Shown here: positions 44,367 through 56,982 of the stretch, piece after piece | Numbering within the stretch: position 1 is the first letter of the stretch | How the letters are laid out: every line of letters begins with the position of its first letter | NCBI GenBank assembly: GCA_030765065.1 | Contig: CM060990.1 | Span: 4,892,001-4,956,000 of the forward strand | DNA from: Deroplatys truncata | Taxonomy: Eukaryota; Arthropoda; Insecta; Mantodea; Mantidae | Reading direction: 5' to 3' | Length of the DNA: 64,000 bases | The notes under the pieces: generated by a model | Seen by the model: only the letters and a program-made list of their open reading frames with translations | What the model was told of the DNA's origin: nothing | Databases searched by the model: none | Program-made: the position numbers and the translations under genes

Positions 44367-45514
44367 GTTTCAGGTAGACTTAAGAGCTGTGCAGTGTCGG
44401 TCGGTGACGGACAAATGGCGCATATGCTTACTCGTTGAGAAGTCCTTATCCGCTCAGACAGATGAGAACCGTCACTGAGTCTCTCTGGTGGTTGGAGTTC
44501 TACCCGTTCCGTCAGAGGAAAGCCTCTCAGAGCAGTCTGCCGTTGTGACCGGTTCATCAATCTTGTAAGTGTGAGGGATCTCTGCACGTCTCTGTCGGTA
44601 GCCTCCTGCAGTTCTTTCATCCGTTCCTCCTGGGCTGGTAAGCACATAAGATCCACGTTGGTCGAGGTGTGAGAGGTATCCTCCGTTCCTTGGTCATAGG
44701 TCATACCATATTTCTTATTTATTTCCGGGTGAGATATATATGGGGTAAATCAGCTGCACCTACAAACCCAATGTTGTGCAATCTGCAACTTTTGCTCTAA
44801 CATGACAACATTGGTCCCCATGATATTTAAGGAAATTATGTAACATGGATATCTTGGTTTCACACTTATCTAGATTACTAATATGGCGGATTTTATAGTA
44901 TAGCTTTTAATGCATTTGTAATACACAGCTTTTCAGGCAAATGTGTATGTACTGTGACAAGCAATACTTCATATTAGGTTAACTTGGTTAGCAAAGTCCC
45001 ATACTTCAAGTTAGCGCAGTTGTAGGAAGCGTATAATCGTAAAACACCTGTTTGCACTAAAGGTGGTTTGAATCACATGAGTGAACTTTTCCTTTAATAT
45101 GTTGTAATATTCATAAATAATCTTGGTTTAAACCAATATTTTATTTCACATTGTTAATACCGTTTTAATTTAAAATTTTGTTTTATTTTTAATAGCTAAT
45201 TGTTTTTGGTGTCTTTGTTGGTAAATTACAGTTAGGCAAGTGCTTAAAAGTGACATAGATACGTACATTTGATGTTGATGGAGTAAGGATTCTTCACATT
45301 TCATCTCAAACAATAAGCCAATTACATATCACATAAAGTTTAGTGTGGAAATTGTAATAGCAGAGTTCTTTGATGGCGTGAACAGAAATATATTTTGTAA
45401 TAAATATCAACTCCTATTGGTATATTTGTGGTGGCCCTGAAAGGAACCTTTTATAACAAAGTTCTACTTATTGAAATTGCTGGAGATTAACAATGCTTAA
45501 ACACCACCCTTTTA
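44367..45514. other. Non-coding stretch, nothing recognised
   Basis: The open frame on the minus strand at 44363-44704 has no family features. The rest is AT-rich. Confidence 0.45.
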
Positions 45515-46620
45515 ACGAAGCAAGTGCTCAAACGGATGTCCTTTTTTGTTAATGCACACCTGAACAAGCTGTTACAAGGACATTCTGATTCGGTGTAACC
45601 TGGAGGATGTAATGGAGTTACAGGCCAGCGTAATAGTTGGTGAAGGCTCCCTGGATCTTCTGGCTCCTCTGCATAAATCTGTTACTTTAAATAACCCCAG
45701 AGGAAGAAGTCCACCTGCGTTAGATCAGGTGACCTGGCTGGCTAGGAGACTGGTCCTTGTCTTCCTATCCAATGACCAGGATGTACCGCATTTAGATGAT
45801 TGCAGACGATCATCGACCTGTACAGTGAAGCACCACATCGTTAATCGCTTTTGAAGTGGTACATTTTCTGGTAGTAAGGAGAGCTCATTTCGGAGAAGTT
45901 CAAGGCAGCGTGCTCCTGTTAGATGTCCCTGAAAAAAAACGGGTCCAATAGGATTGTCACCCAGGGTTCCTCAACAGACATTCGCTCCCCCACTACACTT
46001 GGAAAGCTGCCTCCCTTACTCAGTGAGGCTTATCGGCACTCCAATAATGCATGTTGTGGCTACTTATTATCGCGTGGTTGTGGAATCTTGATTCATCCGA
46101 AAACAGGATTCTGGAGATGAAATCCACTTCATTTGCCACAGAACACAGCATACATTCACAGAAGTGTACCCGATCTTAGAAATCTCTCCCGTGGAGTGCT
46201 TGGTGTGGGTGCAAATGCCATGGATGAAACCTATTGGCTCGCTGTACTCGCAGCACAGAAGTTTGGCTACTGTTTACCTCTTGTGCAATTTCCCTTGTAC
46301 TAGTATGCCGATTATCTCGTGTGGCTTTCAAAACAGTTTCGTCATTAACACAGGATGTCACTGGTGCTTCTTTTACAGGAGGAATCCTTGCAAGCGACAA
46401 TGTTGTACGACTTGCAAAACTTTCTGGAAAATGTTTGGTATTGGTTACCGTGTAATTGGATATCTTTCCTGGTATAAATGCTGAACGTGTTGCGCATTCG
46501 CTTTCACCTGTTCGTATCAACGCACTCGTCTGCCGAATACATAGCAAAGGACTGGCACAAATGTGATTGTATGCTATCACCACTACATACGCATGAGGAG
46601 TGAAGGCAGTCGACGTTCAG
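45515..46620 (-). pseudogene. Tc1/mariner-type DDE transposase, degenerate
   Basis: The enzyme would cut and paste its transposon. On the minus strand the helix-turn-helix half lies at about 46450-46180, with TSTREIAQEVNSSQTSVLR (46280 region) and HPWHLHPHQALHGRDF. The catalytic half is spread over frames. The C-terminal block GPVS-stop-PARSPDLTQVDFF (about 45765-45710) keeps the third acidic residue but has TAG for Trp (45742-45744). HPFEHLL follows at about 45525. This is the transposase type that often carries a DUF4817 domain in insects. Terminal inverted repeats were not found. Confidence 0.7.
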
Positions 46621-46779
46621 GGAATCATTTTGATGTGTAGTAGCCGTCAAATGGCACAGAAAGTTATCAAATCACAGTTTATGTTTATTATTTAGATTAT
46701 AGTTTCTTTAAAAACTCGGGAATTCCAAAACTACACTATTATGTAATCGAATTCCAAGCGTAAATGAGAAGGAAAAACG

Positions 46780-46845
46780 CAAAGACTCGAACCCACGTTA
46801 CTGGCGATAATTCTCACCAGTAAAATTCCACTCGCCCACCTGGAC
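46780..46845 (-). mobile_element. tRNA-like SINE head or tRNA pseudogene
   Basis: On the minus strand an A box TGGGCGAGTGG (46828-46838) and a B box GTGGGTTCGAGTC (46784-46796) have tRNA-like spacing of about 55 bp. Acceptor pairing is not evident. A body could not be traced. Confidence 0.4.
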
Positions 46846-47535
46846 GATTCGGTGCGAGAACCTTAGCTCTTACGTGCCAGGTACCACCTCGATACTTTGC
46901 TTGTATGTTATGACCGTTTAAGAGTGCTTTAGTTCTTTGTTGTATGTCTACATGATTATTTAGCTTGCATAAGTTATTGTGTATGTTATTTCAGTTTGCA
47001 CCAAATTGAAATAAGCCTTTACTTAATAATCTTTGTGTCTTGACGTACAGCGTTCATTTTTGGATATTGACGTGACTGTAACTTATTGCAGCGTATCTTG
47101 TCTCTGTTTACAAAATTCCACCAGTTTGTTTTATGGTTTTAACACTCAACACATATAATTGATCCATTTTATCAGGGGCGGTTCAGTCAGTTTAATAGCT
47201 ATGTACACAGTAACGTAAATTTTGAAATCTGCTGTCAGTAAATTAGTCGTATGTTCTTGAACAGTACTTTAGTGCGGAGTACTTTAAGTTACTTAAACCG
47301 CTTTTCCGCTAAATTTTGAACCTTCGTCTATTTAAAAAAACCTGAATTATTAAGCTCGTCAGCAACCAAAAAAAAGGACTTAAGGCACAATTGTGCTTGT
47401 AGGGTGACCTGTCTTACACAATCGGTAGGGACAGCTGACCAGTTTGATACGTACACCTATACATCCGTTATAAAAGGTAAAATGTGTAAAACATACTGTA
47501 ACGGTACACTCCATATTCAATTATATTGCAACATA
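46846..47535. other. Non-coding stretch, nothing recognised
   Basis: AT-rich; no gene or repeat named. Confidence 0.5.
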
Positions 47536-47537
47536 TA

Positions 47538-48161
47538 CAGGGTTGACCATTTAAGTTGAGACTGTACAATAATTCCAAAAGCAGGCGCTGCACAAAGGAA
47601 TTTCTTAAATAAACGATGCTTCATATTATGGAGGAAAGTAAATGGCATTAGTCGTGTTTTATTTGGAAGACGCTATTATGGTCATTTTTAAATGGGAACC
47701 TACCTTTTATATGTTGCTTTCTCACCCATCATAAAAAACTAAGTATTTGTATAAGACCTTCGCAATTGTTCTTACACCAACGTAAATAACAACGAAAATT
47801 CTGAGTGGTTGCGTAAGAAGAGCGCAATGAATAGTTGGACCATCCATGAATGGTAATTTGAGGGTCAAGTTACGTTTCGTAATTGGGAATCAACATTTTT
47901 TATTTTGTTTTCTTATTCCTCATCCCAAAATAAACAGCTTTTTATAAACCATTTCTAATGAGAAAACAACATATAAAATGTGGTTCCCATTTAAAAAGAT
48001 TAAATTGACCCTAAAATGTGCATCATAACGTCCTCCAAACTAAACACGACTAATGGCATTTACTTTCCCCCATAATATCTAGCAACGTTTATTAAAGACA
48101 TTTCTTTCTACAACGCTTAGTTTTGGGGATATTGCAGTCTTAACTTAAATGGTCCATCCTG
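47538..48161. mobile_element. Fold-back MITE, Tc1/mariner-like
   Basis: The ends are inverted repeats: CAGGGTTGACCATTTAAGTT on the left and, read backwards, CAGGATGGACCATTTAAGTT on the right. Each end is flanked by TA, the usual mariner duplication. Most of the 624 bp folds on itself (for example TTAAATGGGAACCTACCTTT at 47689 against its reverse near 47980). No coding capacity. Confidence 0.8.
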
Positions 48162-48163
48162 TA

Positions 48164-48840
48164 TTGTAATACACACAAAGAATACTATATATTCTTATAG
48201 ATTATAGTTCTATGATTTCTATAAATGTACATATTATGTTGAGTAAAAGAAGGTTGGAACAACTTAAATCTAGAAAGAGTAATGGTCCATTGTAGCTACC
48301 TGGGGAAATTAGCTCTTAAGCGAATGACCCAAACATCCGGTGATAGAAAAGAAAATAAATGTATAGAAAAGGATAGAAAAGGATGCAACTGCTTGGGTTT
48401 CCCGAAAATGTCATTTTATTCTATGAAAAGTTTTGCTGATAGGTGCATCTTTTCAGTGAACCTAAGGACTTAGCCTTGTTTCAAAATGTAAAAGAACAAA
48501 TTATGGGCAGCCTTTGTAAAATGGAGGCAAGAAGGCGTCTAAATTTGATTGACAAGTTGAAACGCTCTCACATGTGCACATTGGTCACGTTGTTCACTAA
48601 GTTGAACTTTCGTTTTGCTTTGGTTTATGATGGTGCATGGCTGTAAATCTTTTAAACCAGGTAAATATGAAGTCGTTTCTGGCAAGTAGGTTATGTTAGG
48701 CTAGGTTAACATTGCGCTAAATGGGTAATCGGAGATTTTCGGTAGTAATGAAATGTGGTAGTGTGATTGTCAATTACAAATGAAGCTGGTGATTGTTCAG
48801 CCAGCTGCCCACTTAATTATTTAAGTGTTCACCACCTCAG
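48164..48840. other. Non-coding stretch between MITE and minisatellite
   Basis: No gene. A short GGTTATGTTAGGCTAGGTTAAC word near 48690 is of a kind scattered widely in insect genomes. Confidence 0.45.
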
Positions 48841-49866
48841 AGAGAGTTAGATAGCCGGTTGAAGACAGAAGACTCGTCTACATCAGATCATCCTGTTGAA
48901 GAAGAGAGAAGACTCGTCTACGTCAGATCATCCGGTTGAAGAAGAGAGAAGATTCGTCTACATCAGATCATCCTGTTGAAGAAGAGAGAAGACTCGTCTG
49001 CACCAGATCATCCGGTTGAAGAAGAGAGAAGACTCGTCTGCATCAGATCATCCCGTTGAAGAAGAGAGAAGATTCGTCTACATCAGATCATCCGGTTGAA
49101 GAAGAGAGAAAACTCGTCTGCATCAGATCATCCTGTTGAAGAAGAGAGAAGACTCGTCTGCATCAGATCATCCCGTTGAAGAAGAGAGAAGACTCGTCTA
49201 CATCAGATCATCCCGTTGAAGAAGAGAGAAGACTCGTCTACATCAGATCATCCCGTTGAAGAAGAGAGAAGACTCGTCTACATCAGATCATCCCGTTGAT
49301 GAAGACAGAAGACTCGTCTGCATCAGATCATCCCGTTGGTGAAGAGAGAAGACTTGTGTACATAGGATCATCCGTTTGAAGAATAGAGAATACTCGTCTG
49401 CATCAGATCATCCTGTTGAAGAAGAGAGAAGACTCGTCTACATCAGATCATCCTGTTGAAGAAGAGAGAAGACTCGTCTGCATCAGATCATCCCGTTGGT
49501 GAAGAGAGAAGACTTGTGTACATAGGATCATCCGTTTGAAGAAGAGAGAATACTCGTCTGCATCAGATCATCCTGTTGAAGAAGAGAGAAGACTCGTCTA
49601 CATCAGATCATCCTGTTGAAGAAGAGAGAAGACTCGTCTACATCAGATCATCCTGTTGAAGACGAGAGAATACTCGTCTGCATCAGATCATCCTGTTGAA
49701 GAAGAGAGAAGACTCGTCTACATCAGATCATCCTGTTGAAGAAGAGAGAAGACTCGTCTGCATCAGATCATCCTGTTAAAGAAGAGAGAAGACTGGTCTG
49801 AATGAGATCATCCGGTTGAAGAAGAGAGAATACTCGTATACATCCGATCACCCTGTTGAAGAAGAG
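48841..49866 (+). repeat. 40-bp minisatellite, about 25 copies
   Basis: The unit is GACTCGTCTACATCAGATCA followed by TCCTGTTGAAGAAGAGAGAA. Most copies differ at one to three sites (CTA or CTG, CCT or CCC or CCG). A four-unit block is itself repeated: GTTGGTGAAGAGAGAAGACT occurs at about 49335 and 49495, exactly 160 bp apart, showing higher-order amplification. Confidence 0.92.
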
Positions 49867-50085
49867 TAATCTTTTTGGGTCAATTTAATTTCTTTAAATG
49901 GGAACCTACAATTAGGATCAAATTAAATTGACCCTAAAATGACCGTCACAGTGTCCTCCGAATACAACACGACTTATGGCACTTACTTTCCTCCATAATA
50001 TCAAGCAACTTTCATTAAATGTATTTCTTTCTACTACACTAGTTTTGGAGATACTGTACAGTGTCAACTTAAATGGTTCACCCTG
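49867..50085. mobile_element. Right half of a second fold-back MITE copy
   Basis: It matches 47970-48161 with the same end (GGTTCACCCTG, then TA). It contains its own hairpin, GGGTCAATTTAATTT at 49877 and its reverse near 49920. The left half is missing; the 40-bp minisatellite begins where it should be. Confidence 0.75.
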
Positions 50086-50087
50086 TA

Positions 50088-52878
50088 TATGAGGCATTGT
50101 GAATGTTACAATTGGTATACATGTTACGTTAGATTTTCCATGACAATTTTATTAGTGATGACATCTGCTTATCAAGTCCACTGCTATGTGTAATGTGCCT
50201 CTTGTGTTCCACGAAGCCGAACAAAACAATAACAATATCTTATTATTTTGTGTTTTGTATATTTAGGCTGATGTTACAGTGTAGGGATGGACTAAACATA
50301 TTGAGGTTACGAAACCGAAGCAGGAGTGAGAGCAGCAGAAACTTTACATATACGGAACTAAATGTCAAATATTGCTGTAAGATTGCTAGAGACAATATAT
50401 GAGGTAGTGTTAGATCCCAGAGTCACAGCTCTGGTGGGTGGGAAACCACAGAAAAACCAACCGAAGAGAAAACCTTTTTTCTGGAAGGTATCCTGGGCTT
50501 GGATAGGTGTACGGCAAACTGCGGATTTTTAAAAATTTGATGCATACAGCTAAAGAATTAAATGCAAGATATGGGCGATTTACTGTTGGATTAGAATGCT
50601 GCGAGTGCTGTAACGAAGATGTGACGACGGGAGGGCTGGAAAGAATAGGAATGGGTAATGTGGGGCTGGAGGAAGGTATAAACATAGGTACAATACAATG
50701 AGAGGGTCTCATTACGCTTACAGTCGAAACTAAAGACGGAGCGATAAATAAAAGCGTGTGTATGTTTATGTTTTGTTGGTTTCGTTATTTTCTCTCTGTT
50801 TGTATCAAATATGACTAACTTTAAAGTTTGATGTGAGGAATACAGACTGAAACATGCGGATTTTCATGTACGGTTTCTGTGATCCGTGTGGGGATTTGAA
50901 TCACACGGGCGTGTTTATGTAAAGGATCGTGAATTATGAATGGCCTGCGAAGTTATATCTCATTTCTTATTCGTAAGTATAGCGTTTGGTATTCATTTGC
51001 TGTCGATATCCACTGGACACGCCCACAATTCCCAGTGAAAGCACGATATTCATTTCATCAGTTTGGCCACAACTCCTGGAAATCAACCCATTTTATATAA
51101 ACTGAAGTGGAAATTGTACATTCTTGTGTTTGATGCGTTACTCTCTGCATTAACAGTTTAATAACAGAAAAACTTAAATGAAATTATATCAAACAGTTTC
51201 CTACGTACACATTGTCGACACATTTTATCACTAAAAGCTGTACGGTTTTGAAGGATGTTCAGGCTATTTAGTCCTCAAATCATGGTTATTCTCTGTATTT
51301 AGTCCCTAATACTAATATATACCCTAAATTGACAATTATCTGTATACAGGCTTACGAAATAACAGTAAATTGATAGAAGTCCAAAGACATTTTGTAATAT
51401 TCTTTAAAGCACTGTAAGTTAAAATTTGCTGAATATAAGCCTGTGAAATGTACTTTTACTAAGAGATAGAAGAAAGCTGAAACTAGTTATAAATGCAGAT
51501 TGCTGTGATTTTGCGTTTCCTCACTGAATGCCAGTATTAGACGCGGTAGCAGGTGTGTTGTAATGAAGTCGAGATACATCTGGACTCCGGGCTTGGATCC
51601 AGAATTTTGTACAATTTTCTTTTCTCTGTTCCTCGCTTCTTCCTCATATAACAGAGTAAATTTAAGGCTCCCATACGGTTACTCAATGTCAAAGAAGTGA
51701 TGGATGAGGCGGCCCCGAATTGGATTTCTAAGCCCGCATATATATTAGAAGAAATGATAAACATGTAGCTGTTTTGGTTTTAAACTTTACTATGAGTGAG
51801 AGGATATGTAACTGCTCTTTCAGGAACATAATAGAAAAAGCATTGAACATATATCAGTAAAACATTGATTTCGAAGAAATTCAAAAGCCGTTCATTTTAA
51901 TGACGAGAGCGAATTAATTTGGGAAACTGAAATGCATGACACCAGCAGAAATTAACTTGGACTAGCGACTAGCTACTTGTCAGACCGAAATTAGTAGCAT
52001 TAGATAAGTTCTAACCCAATTACAATAAAATGGCATTAGCGCCTATCAGGGATCAACCTTACGTATGACAATGAATTTATGTGAAAAGTGTGTGTTACCA
52101 TTTTATAAGAATTCGTTTACTGTAATAGGTTTTACGAATAAACACTGGAAGAAGCTTATCCTTTAAAGCAATCAATTTAACTGTGTTGCTGATAATATTC
52201 AAACGAGGAACAGTAGATCTGCGGTGCAATCTTGTTCTGAAACAAAATACTATATAGCACTCTTTGACTGCATTTCAAATTTTTGGCCAGAGACAGTTTA
52301 CCATGTGAATATTGACAGTTGTTCTACCTTTAAGCCAATTAATTACTTTTTTCGTCACATTTAATATGTCTACAATTGTGTTTTTTATGTTGATGATCAA
52401 CCTTGTGTTTTGGTTTGAAGTTTTCAAGTTAAACGTTTCCCATTTCCTTACATAATATAATTTCCTATGCAAATTTCCTTCAAAATCAACTATATTACTT
52501 GGTCATCAGAAAATAAGAATATATCTACGCAACAAGCATTATTTGTCACGTCTCATCATTTTCTTATAGCCTAACTCGTAAAAGCATTAAATAAGAATGG
52601 GGTGAGAAAGACCATTCATGTCTTGCTCCATTTATTTCCTCGTGTTTAGTGCTATTCACCATAGTTGTAATATTGGCAAGGTATTTGTATTCCTCTTAAG
52701 CTTATCTTATTTAAGACATATTTTTCATAGTAAAGTATGGCCAGATGCTTTGAAATAATCGAAAAAGATATAGATATATATATAAAATACCATACCGTCT
52801 GAGGATAATGAGGATTATGTAAAGCAAAATATATGTTTCAGGAGAATTGCTTATTTGTTTAGATAGATTAGAAATCCC

Positions 52879-52880
<2 letters not shown>
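50088..52880. other. Non-coding stretch, nothing recognised
   Basis: AT-rich throughout. The open frames at 50410-50712 (minus) and 50507-50701 (plus) overlap on opposite strands and have no family features. Confidence 0.5.
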
Positions 52881-52883
<3 letters not shown>

Positions 52884-52941
<58 letters not shown>

Positions 52942-53243
52942 CCCGTGGAGCTACAGCCCACGAAGGGCCTGCACCGGTAAACCCGACTGCTATCCTCATA
53001 CCCACATACACACGGCAGAAGGGGATCATCCAACCGATACGAGGAGGTGATGTAGCCAGCATCATGCATCCCCCAGCCAAAATGTGGCCGGGATCGCTGC
53101 CTGTCGCAGCTCCTAATTGTTCTCACAATGCTGAGTGGGTACCGGTCTATACCCGGGACTTAAACCCGCATTCCCATGGGTGGGGTCGAACCCGAGCGCA
53201 TTCCGTGGCCGATAACTAGAACGCCCACTGCGCCGCGGCGTAG
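52884..53243 (-). mobile_element. tRNA-derived SINE with (ATT)n tail
   Basis: On the minus strand GGCGCAGTGGGCGTT (A box, about 53225-53240) and GGGTTCGACCCC (B box, about 53185) start a body of about 240 bp that ends at 52941. An ATT microsatellite tail follows (52884-52940). Flanks CCCTGAAACTATA (52875) and CCCTGAAATATA (53248) look like a slightly diverged target duplication. Confidence 0.75.
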
Positions 53244-53938
53244 TACCCTGAAATATATAGGGCGAAATTTGTGAGGTCCTACTTATTATATGTGAAGGAA
53301 AACTAAACTGAAAAGAAGCTTACATTAAGTCCTTGAAACTTCCTTTGCATGAATGAGTGGGAAACATTTGTAAAACTGTTTTAGAATATGAATGACTTTC
53401 ATATAATTATGTGAAAAGCTTTAATTGAGAGTTTTGTTGTACTTCTCTCTGCAAGGCGCTGGTCCTTCCTCTAAGGAACCTTCAGAAAATTGATGTGAAT
53501 TTAATACTTCCTCACTACTCGTGCAGAAGACTTTAATGAGCCGGGCTACTTTTGTCATTTTCTGTGCACATTTTACTAGAAATTTAAATTGAATCGAAGA
53601 ACAACAGAGTTCCAGGCAATCAGGTTCCATTTACTCTAAAGATTTACTTTTGATATTCTTCAACCCCCGAGCTACAAAGTGCACACACTACAAATGCCTC
53701 ATTTTACCAGAAATTTAAAATTTGTTATGACTAATAATCACATAATATGCATTAGTGTACATTTCAGATAACATTAACCTAAAAGAACCCGAGCTTCGCA
53801 TTCTGATTAACCAGTGTTTTAGTTAAGTTACATACTTCCTATCAAATTTGCTAATTGAAACGTTTAAACCTCATCACAGTCTTACTGAGAATTTTATTTG
53901 TAAGTAAAATGAACGCTTGACTTGTTTTTAAATAAAAG
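53244..53938. other. Non-coding stretch, nothing recognised
   Basis: No gene or repeat named. Confidence 0.5.
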
Positions 53939-53953
53939 TATACATAAATACCA

Positions 53954-54334
53954 GGCGCCGTGGCCGAGTGGTTAGACCGCTCGCCTCCCACCGAGGCGAC
54001 CCGGGTTCAATCCCAGGGATTGCATGTGGGATTTGTGGTGGACGAAGCGGCGTCTGGGCGGGTTTTCTCCGGGTTCTCCGGTTTCCCCCGCCATTCATTC
54101 CACCAACTGCTCCATCATCACCTTTCCTTTCATCCATTTCACCAACATTCCGTTTCATCTACTTCCTTCATCCCATACCAGGCATCGGGCTGATCACCCA
54201 TCCTGGATGCTCTGTCTGATCCATGAGTGTCTGCTCCTCGACGGGCCTCTGACCCCAGGCACCCGCTTGTAAGTCCTGGGGGGTGTAAGTCCTACATAAG
54301 AGGAGGGTAAACAGATAATGAATGAATGAATGAA
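53954..54334 (+). mobile_element. tRNA-derived SINE with perfect 15-bp target duplication
   Basis: The head has an A box TGGCCGAGTGG and a B box GGGTTCAATCC, close to a serine/leucine-type tRNA. A GC-rich body of about 300 bp follows, with GGTTTTCTCCGGGTTCTCC. The tail is (TGAA)n. The 15-bp word TATACATAAATACCA flanks the element at 53939-53953 and 54335-54349 without mismatch, so insertion is recent. GC content is far above its surroundings, and its open frames are compositional. Confidence 0.9.
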
Positions 54335-54349
54335 TATACATAAATACCA

Positions 54350-55615
54350 ACTATGATAAATACTCCTTCCAAATGGAGTCGTAAATGGTAAAGTGTAAAT
54401 ATATGGGAGAAAAACCTTTCGGATTGGGTAGCGAGAAGGTTAATTCGGTTTCTACACATGGAAATGAATGTATGTGTATACCCTCGAAGCAGCCTATTCT
54501 TGCTTCCGCTTCCTCGCTAGATTGTTCAACACAGGCGTACAGAGATGCGCACCTCACTCACTAACCCTCACGAGTGCGCTAGCCGATGTATAGTCGTAGG
54601 AGCTTTGAGAAAGTTCGCGGGATGTGGGGAGGAATTATCCAGAAATATCTCCTTGGGTCCGATAGTGCTTCTGAAATGTACGTTCGGCGAAGGCGCCACC
54701 CTTTTCATTTCTCTACCTAAACAGTCTCGGCCAGCGCTGAAGGACACTGCCATCCACGCAACGAAGCCAGGTCCATGGCAGCTATTTCACAGTATTTGTT
54801 ACGTTATAATTTGCTGGTATAACGCTCTAAAGGTCATCGTCACCTAAATAATAGTTACTTCAGTTTGAAAATCATATATCGTAAGAAAACAGGCAACACA
54901 GTAAAAAATATATAAGCTGTCATATTGTTGAACGTGGTTAAATATTATGTATACATAATATATATAAAAACACGGAACCTAAACAGACCCTAGAAGTAGT
55001 GCACAAATGGCGTGAAAATAAGAAACTACCAAACATGCATGATACCGAAAATGAATCAGTTGGAACAAAAATACGTCTGCCTTGCAATATGAAACCTGCC
55101 AATAAAGTTATTTAGGTACATAGTATAATATACCGTTTCATAATTTTCTAGTGATATTTAAATACAAGCAGAATATTTTTTCGCATTATGCTTTTACATG
55201 AGCAAACAATCAATTTCTCAAACGTTATCTAATCGTGTTAACATCTATAGCAATTTGTCTTATTCCACATAAATATGTGTGATCCATAGTTTTTAGTTCT
55301 TTTGATTTCTTTTCTTTCCACTCCTCTTCAAGTTTCTTTTTATGATATCTATCATCATTACATTTACACTTCTAACAACTTCTTTAAATACTGATGTTAC
55401 TGCAGTTATGTGTGTTATATTTTGTTCCAAAATATTTATGTCAATCTTGGAGCTTTCTGTTAAGCTGGTTTCACAACCGGTAGACAGAGGAACGCTAAAA
55501 TACTTATGAACAATATTTGTTGTGAACGTTTACACACATGCTTAAACACGGTTATAAATCTCAAAGATGGTTGTTATATAAAGAACTATAAACCCTACAT
55601 CAATACATGAACCTA
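54350..55615. other. Non-coding stretch, nothing recognised
   Basis: Open frames around 54545-54847 on both strands overlap and show no family features. Confidence 0.45.
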
Positions 55616-56320
55616 CAACACTGTTGGGGGCAGTTCCAATGCATACCGGGGTAGTTCCGTGGAGGAGTGTCTAATTGGCATCTGTGTTGCACCATTTCCA
55701 TATCTATCTAAGAAAGTTTCTGGAGACGGGTTAATTTGAATATCGTAGTAACCAGTTCCAATTCTACTGAAGTAGATCCCTGAATAAGTGAAGCTTAGCA
55801 TCTAGAAACATCAGTTCCTATATTTATTGAATCAGGCAATGAGAAAGTGGTGGTCAGTTCCAGGATGGGTGGTTTGCCATCACAGAAATGCCAACTCCAG
55901 GAGAATTGGTAGCTCGGTATCTCAGAAATGCATGCACCAATATTTACGGAGGTAGAACTATGGAGGAACTGAGGCTCGGGAGTAAATCCCTGGAGGCTCG
56001 GAATTTCAAAAATGGCCGATCCGGAATGTCTGGTGGAGCGGCATCACACAAGCCCTAGTTGCAATATGTACGGAGTAAATCCTTAGAGGAATGGAGGCTC
56101 GACATCTCAGAAACGCCAGCTCTGATATCTATGGAGTTATATCCCTGGAGAACTGGAGACTCGAGTCTCGGAAACGTAATTCTAAGAGAAGTAGTCACAC
56201 GCTCCCAGTGCTGGGATAAGAGCACTGGTGAATCGGAATCTCAGGAGCGATATCCCCGTGCTTATCAACGTAAATCCCTAAAGAACCAATGGCTCGGCAT
56301 CTTAGTAGTGCCATTCGTCT
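55616..56320. repeat. Degenerate minisatellite, about 65-80 bp units
   Basis: Recurring words in order are CAGTTCCAATATCTA, CGGAGTAAATCCCTGGAG, AACTGGAGGCTCGG and CATCTCAGAAACGCC. Neighbouring copies at 56091 and 56157 lie 66 bp apart. Earlier units are more diverged. Confidence 0.65.
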
Positions 56321-56329
56321 ACACACTAA

Positions 56330-56982
56330 AGTAGAAACGAGCTGAACTGCTGTTTTAAAAACGTGTGGCATTCACAAAATTATGAATCTGTACTTTGCCT
56401 ACAATGCATTTCCTGTTCGTGTCAGTAGTAATGTTTGTCAGTTTTATATTCAGCTTTAAGTGACGTATAGGGATGGAGCACCTACTTGGCCCTGCGCTTT
56501 CCGAACCTAACCCCTGTACATTTTAACTTTGAAAGCGCTTTTGTGTGGAATCTCGGCATAATACGCAGTAGGACTTTACGAAAGACTTCGAAACAACGTG
56601 AAATTATCCAGTAATAAATTATAGTACATGTACAGCGCATTATGTTCTGTGTATTTCCCGATTATTGTCAGTGCAGAAAAAGAGCTCTATTGCGAAAACA
56701 CAGTTGTTTCGTAATTCAAATTTATAAAACATATTTTTATTATTCTGAAGCAAGGAGTATTTCCCAAAAGTATGGGTTTACCCTTTTGTCACAAATTGTA
56801 GGCATTTCATTCATTCCAAGGTTTTGTACGCTGTACCCCAAGAGGATTGATAACCGTTTTGTTTATGTACAAAATAGTCGATTTTTAGACAAATGAGTTA
56901 CTAATAAAGACGCGGATGATTCCACATGCTATGCCCCTAGGATAAAGAGTTACAAGAAGCCGTAGACCAATTTTAATTAAGT
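56330..56982. other. Non-coding stretch, nothing recognised
   Basis: No gene or repeat named. Confidence 0.45.

Noticed and set aside
48841..49866. CRISPR-like array because of regular repeats
   Set aside because: Units are contiguous 40-bp repeats without unique spacers, and the context is eukaryotic.
52847..53126. Open frames of Ile or Tyr/Leu runs
   Set aside because: They are translations of the (ATT)n tail of a SINE.
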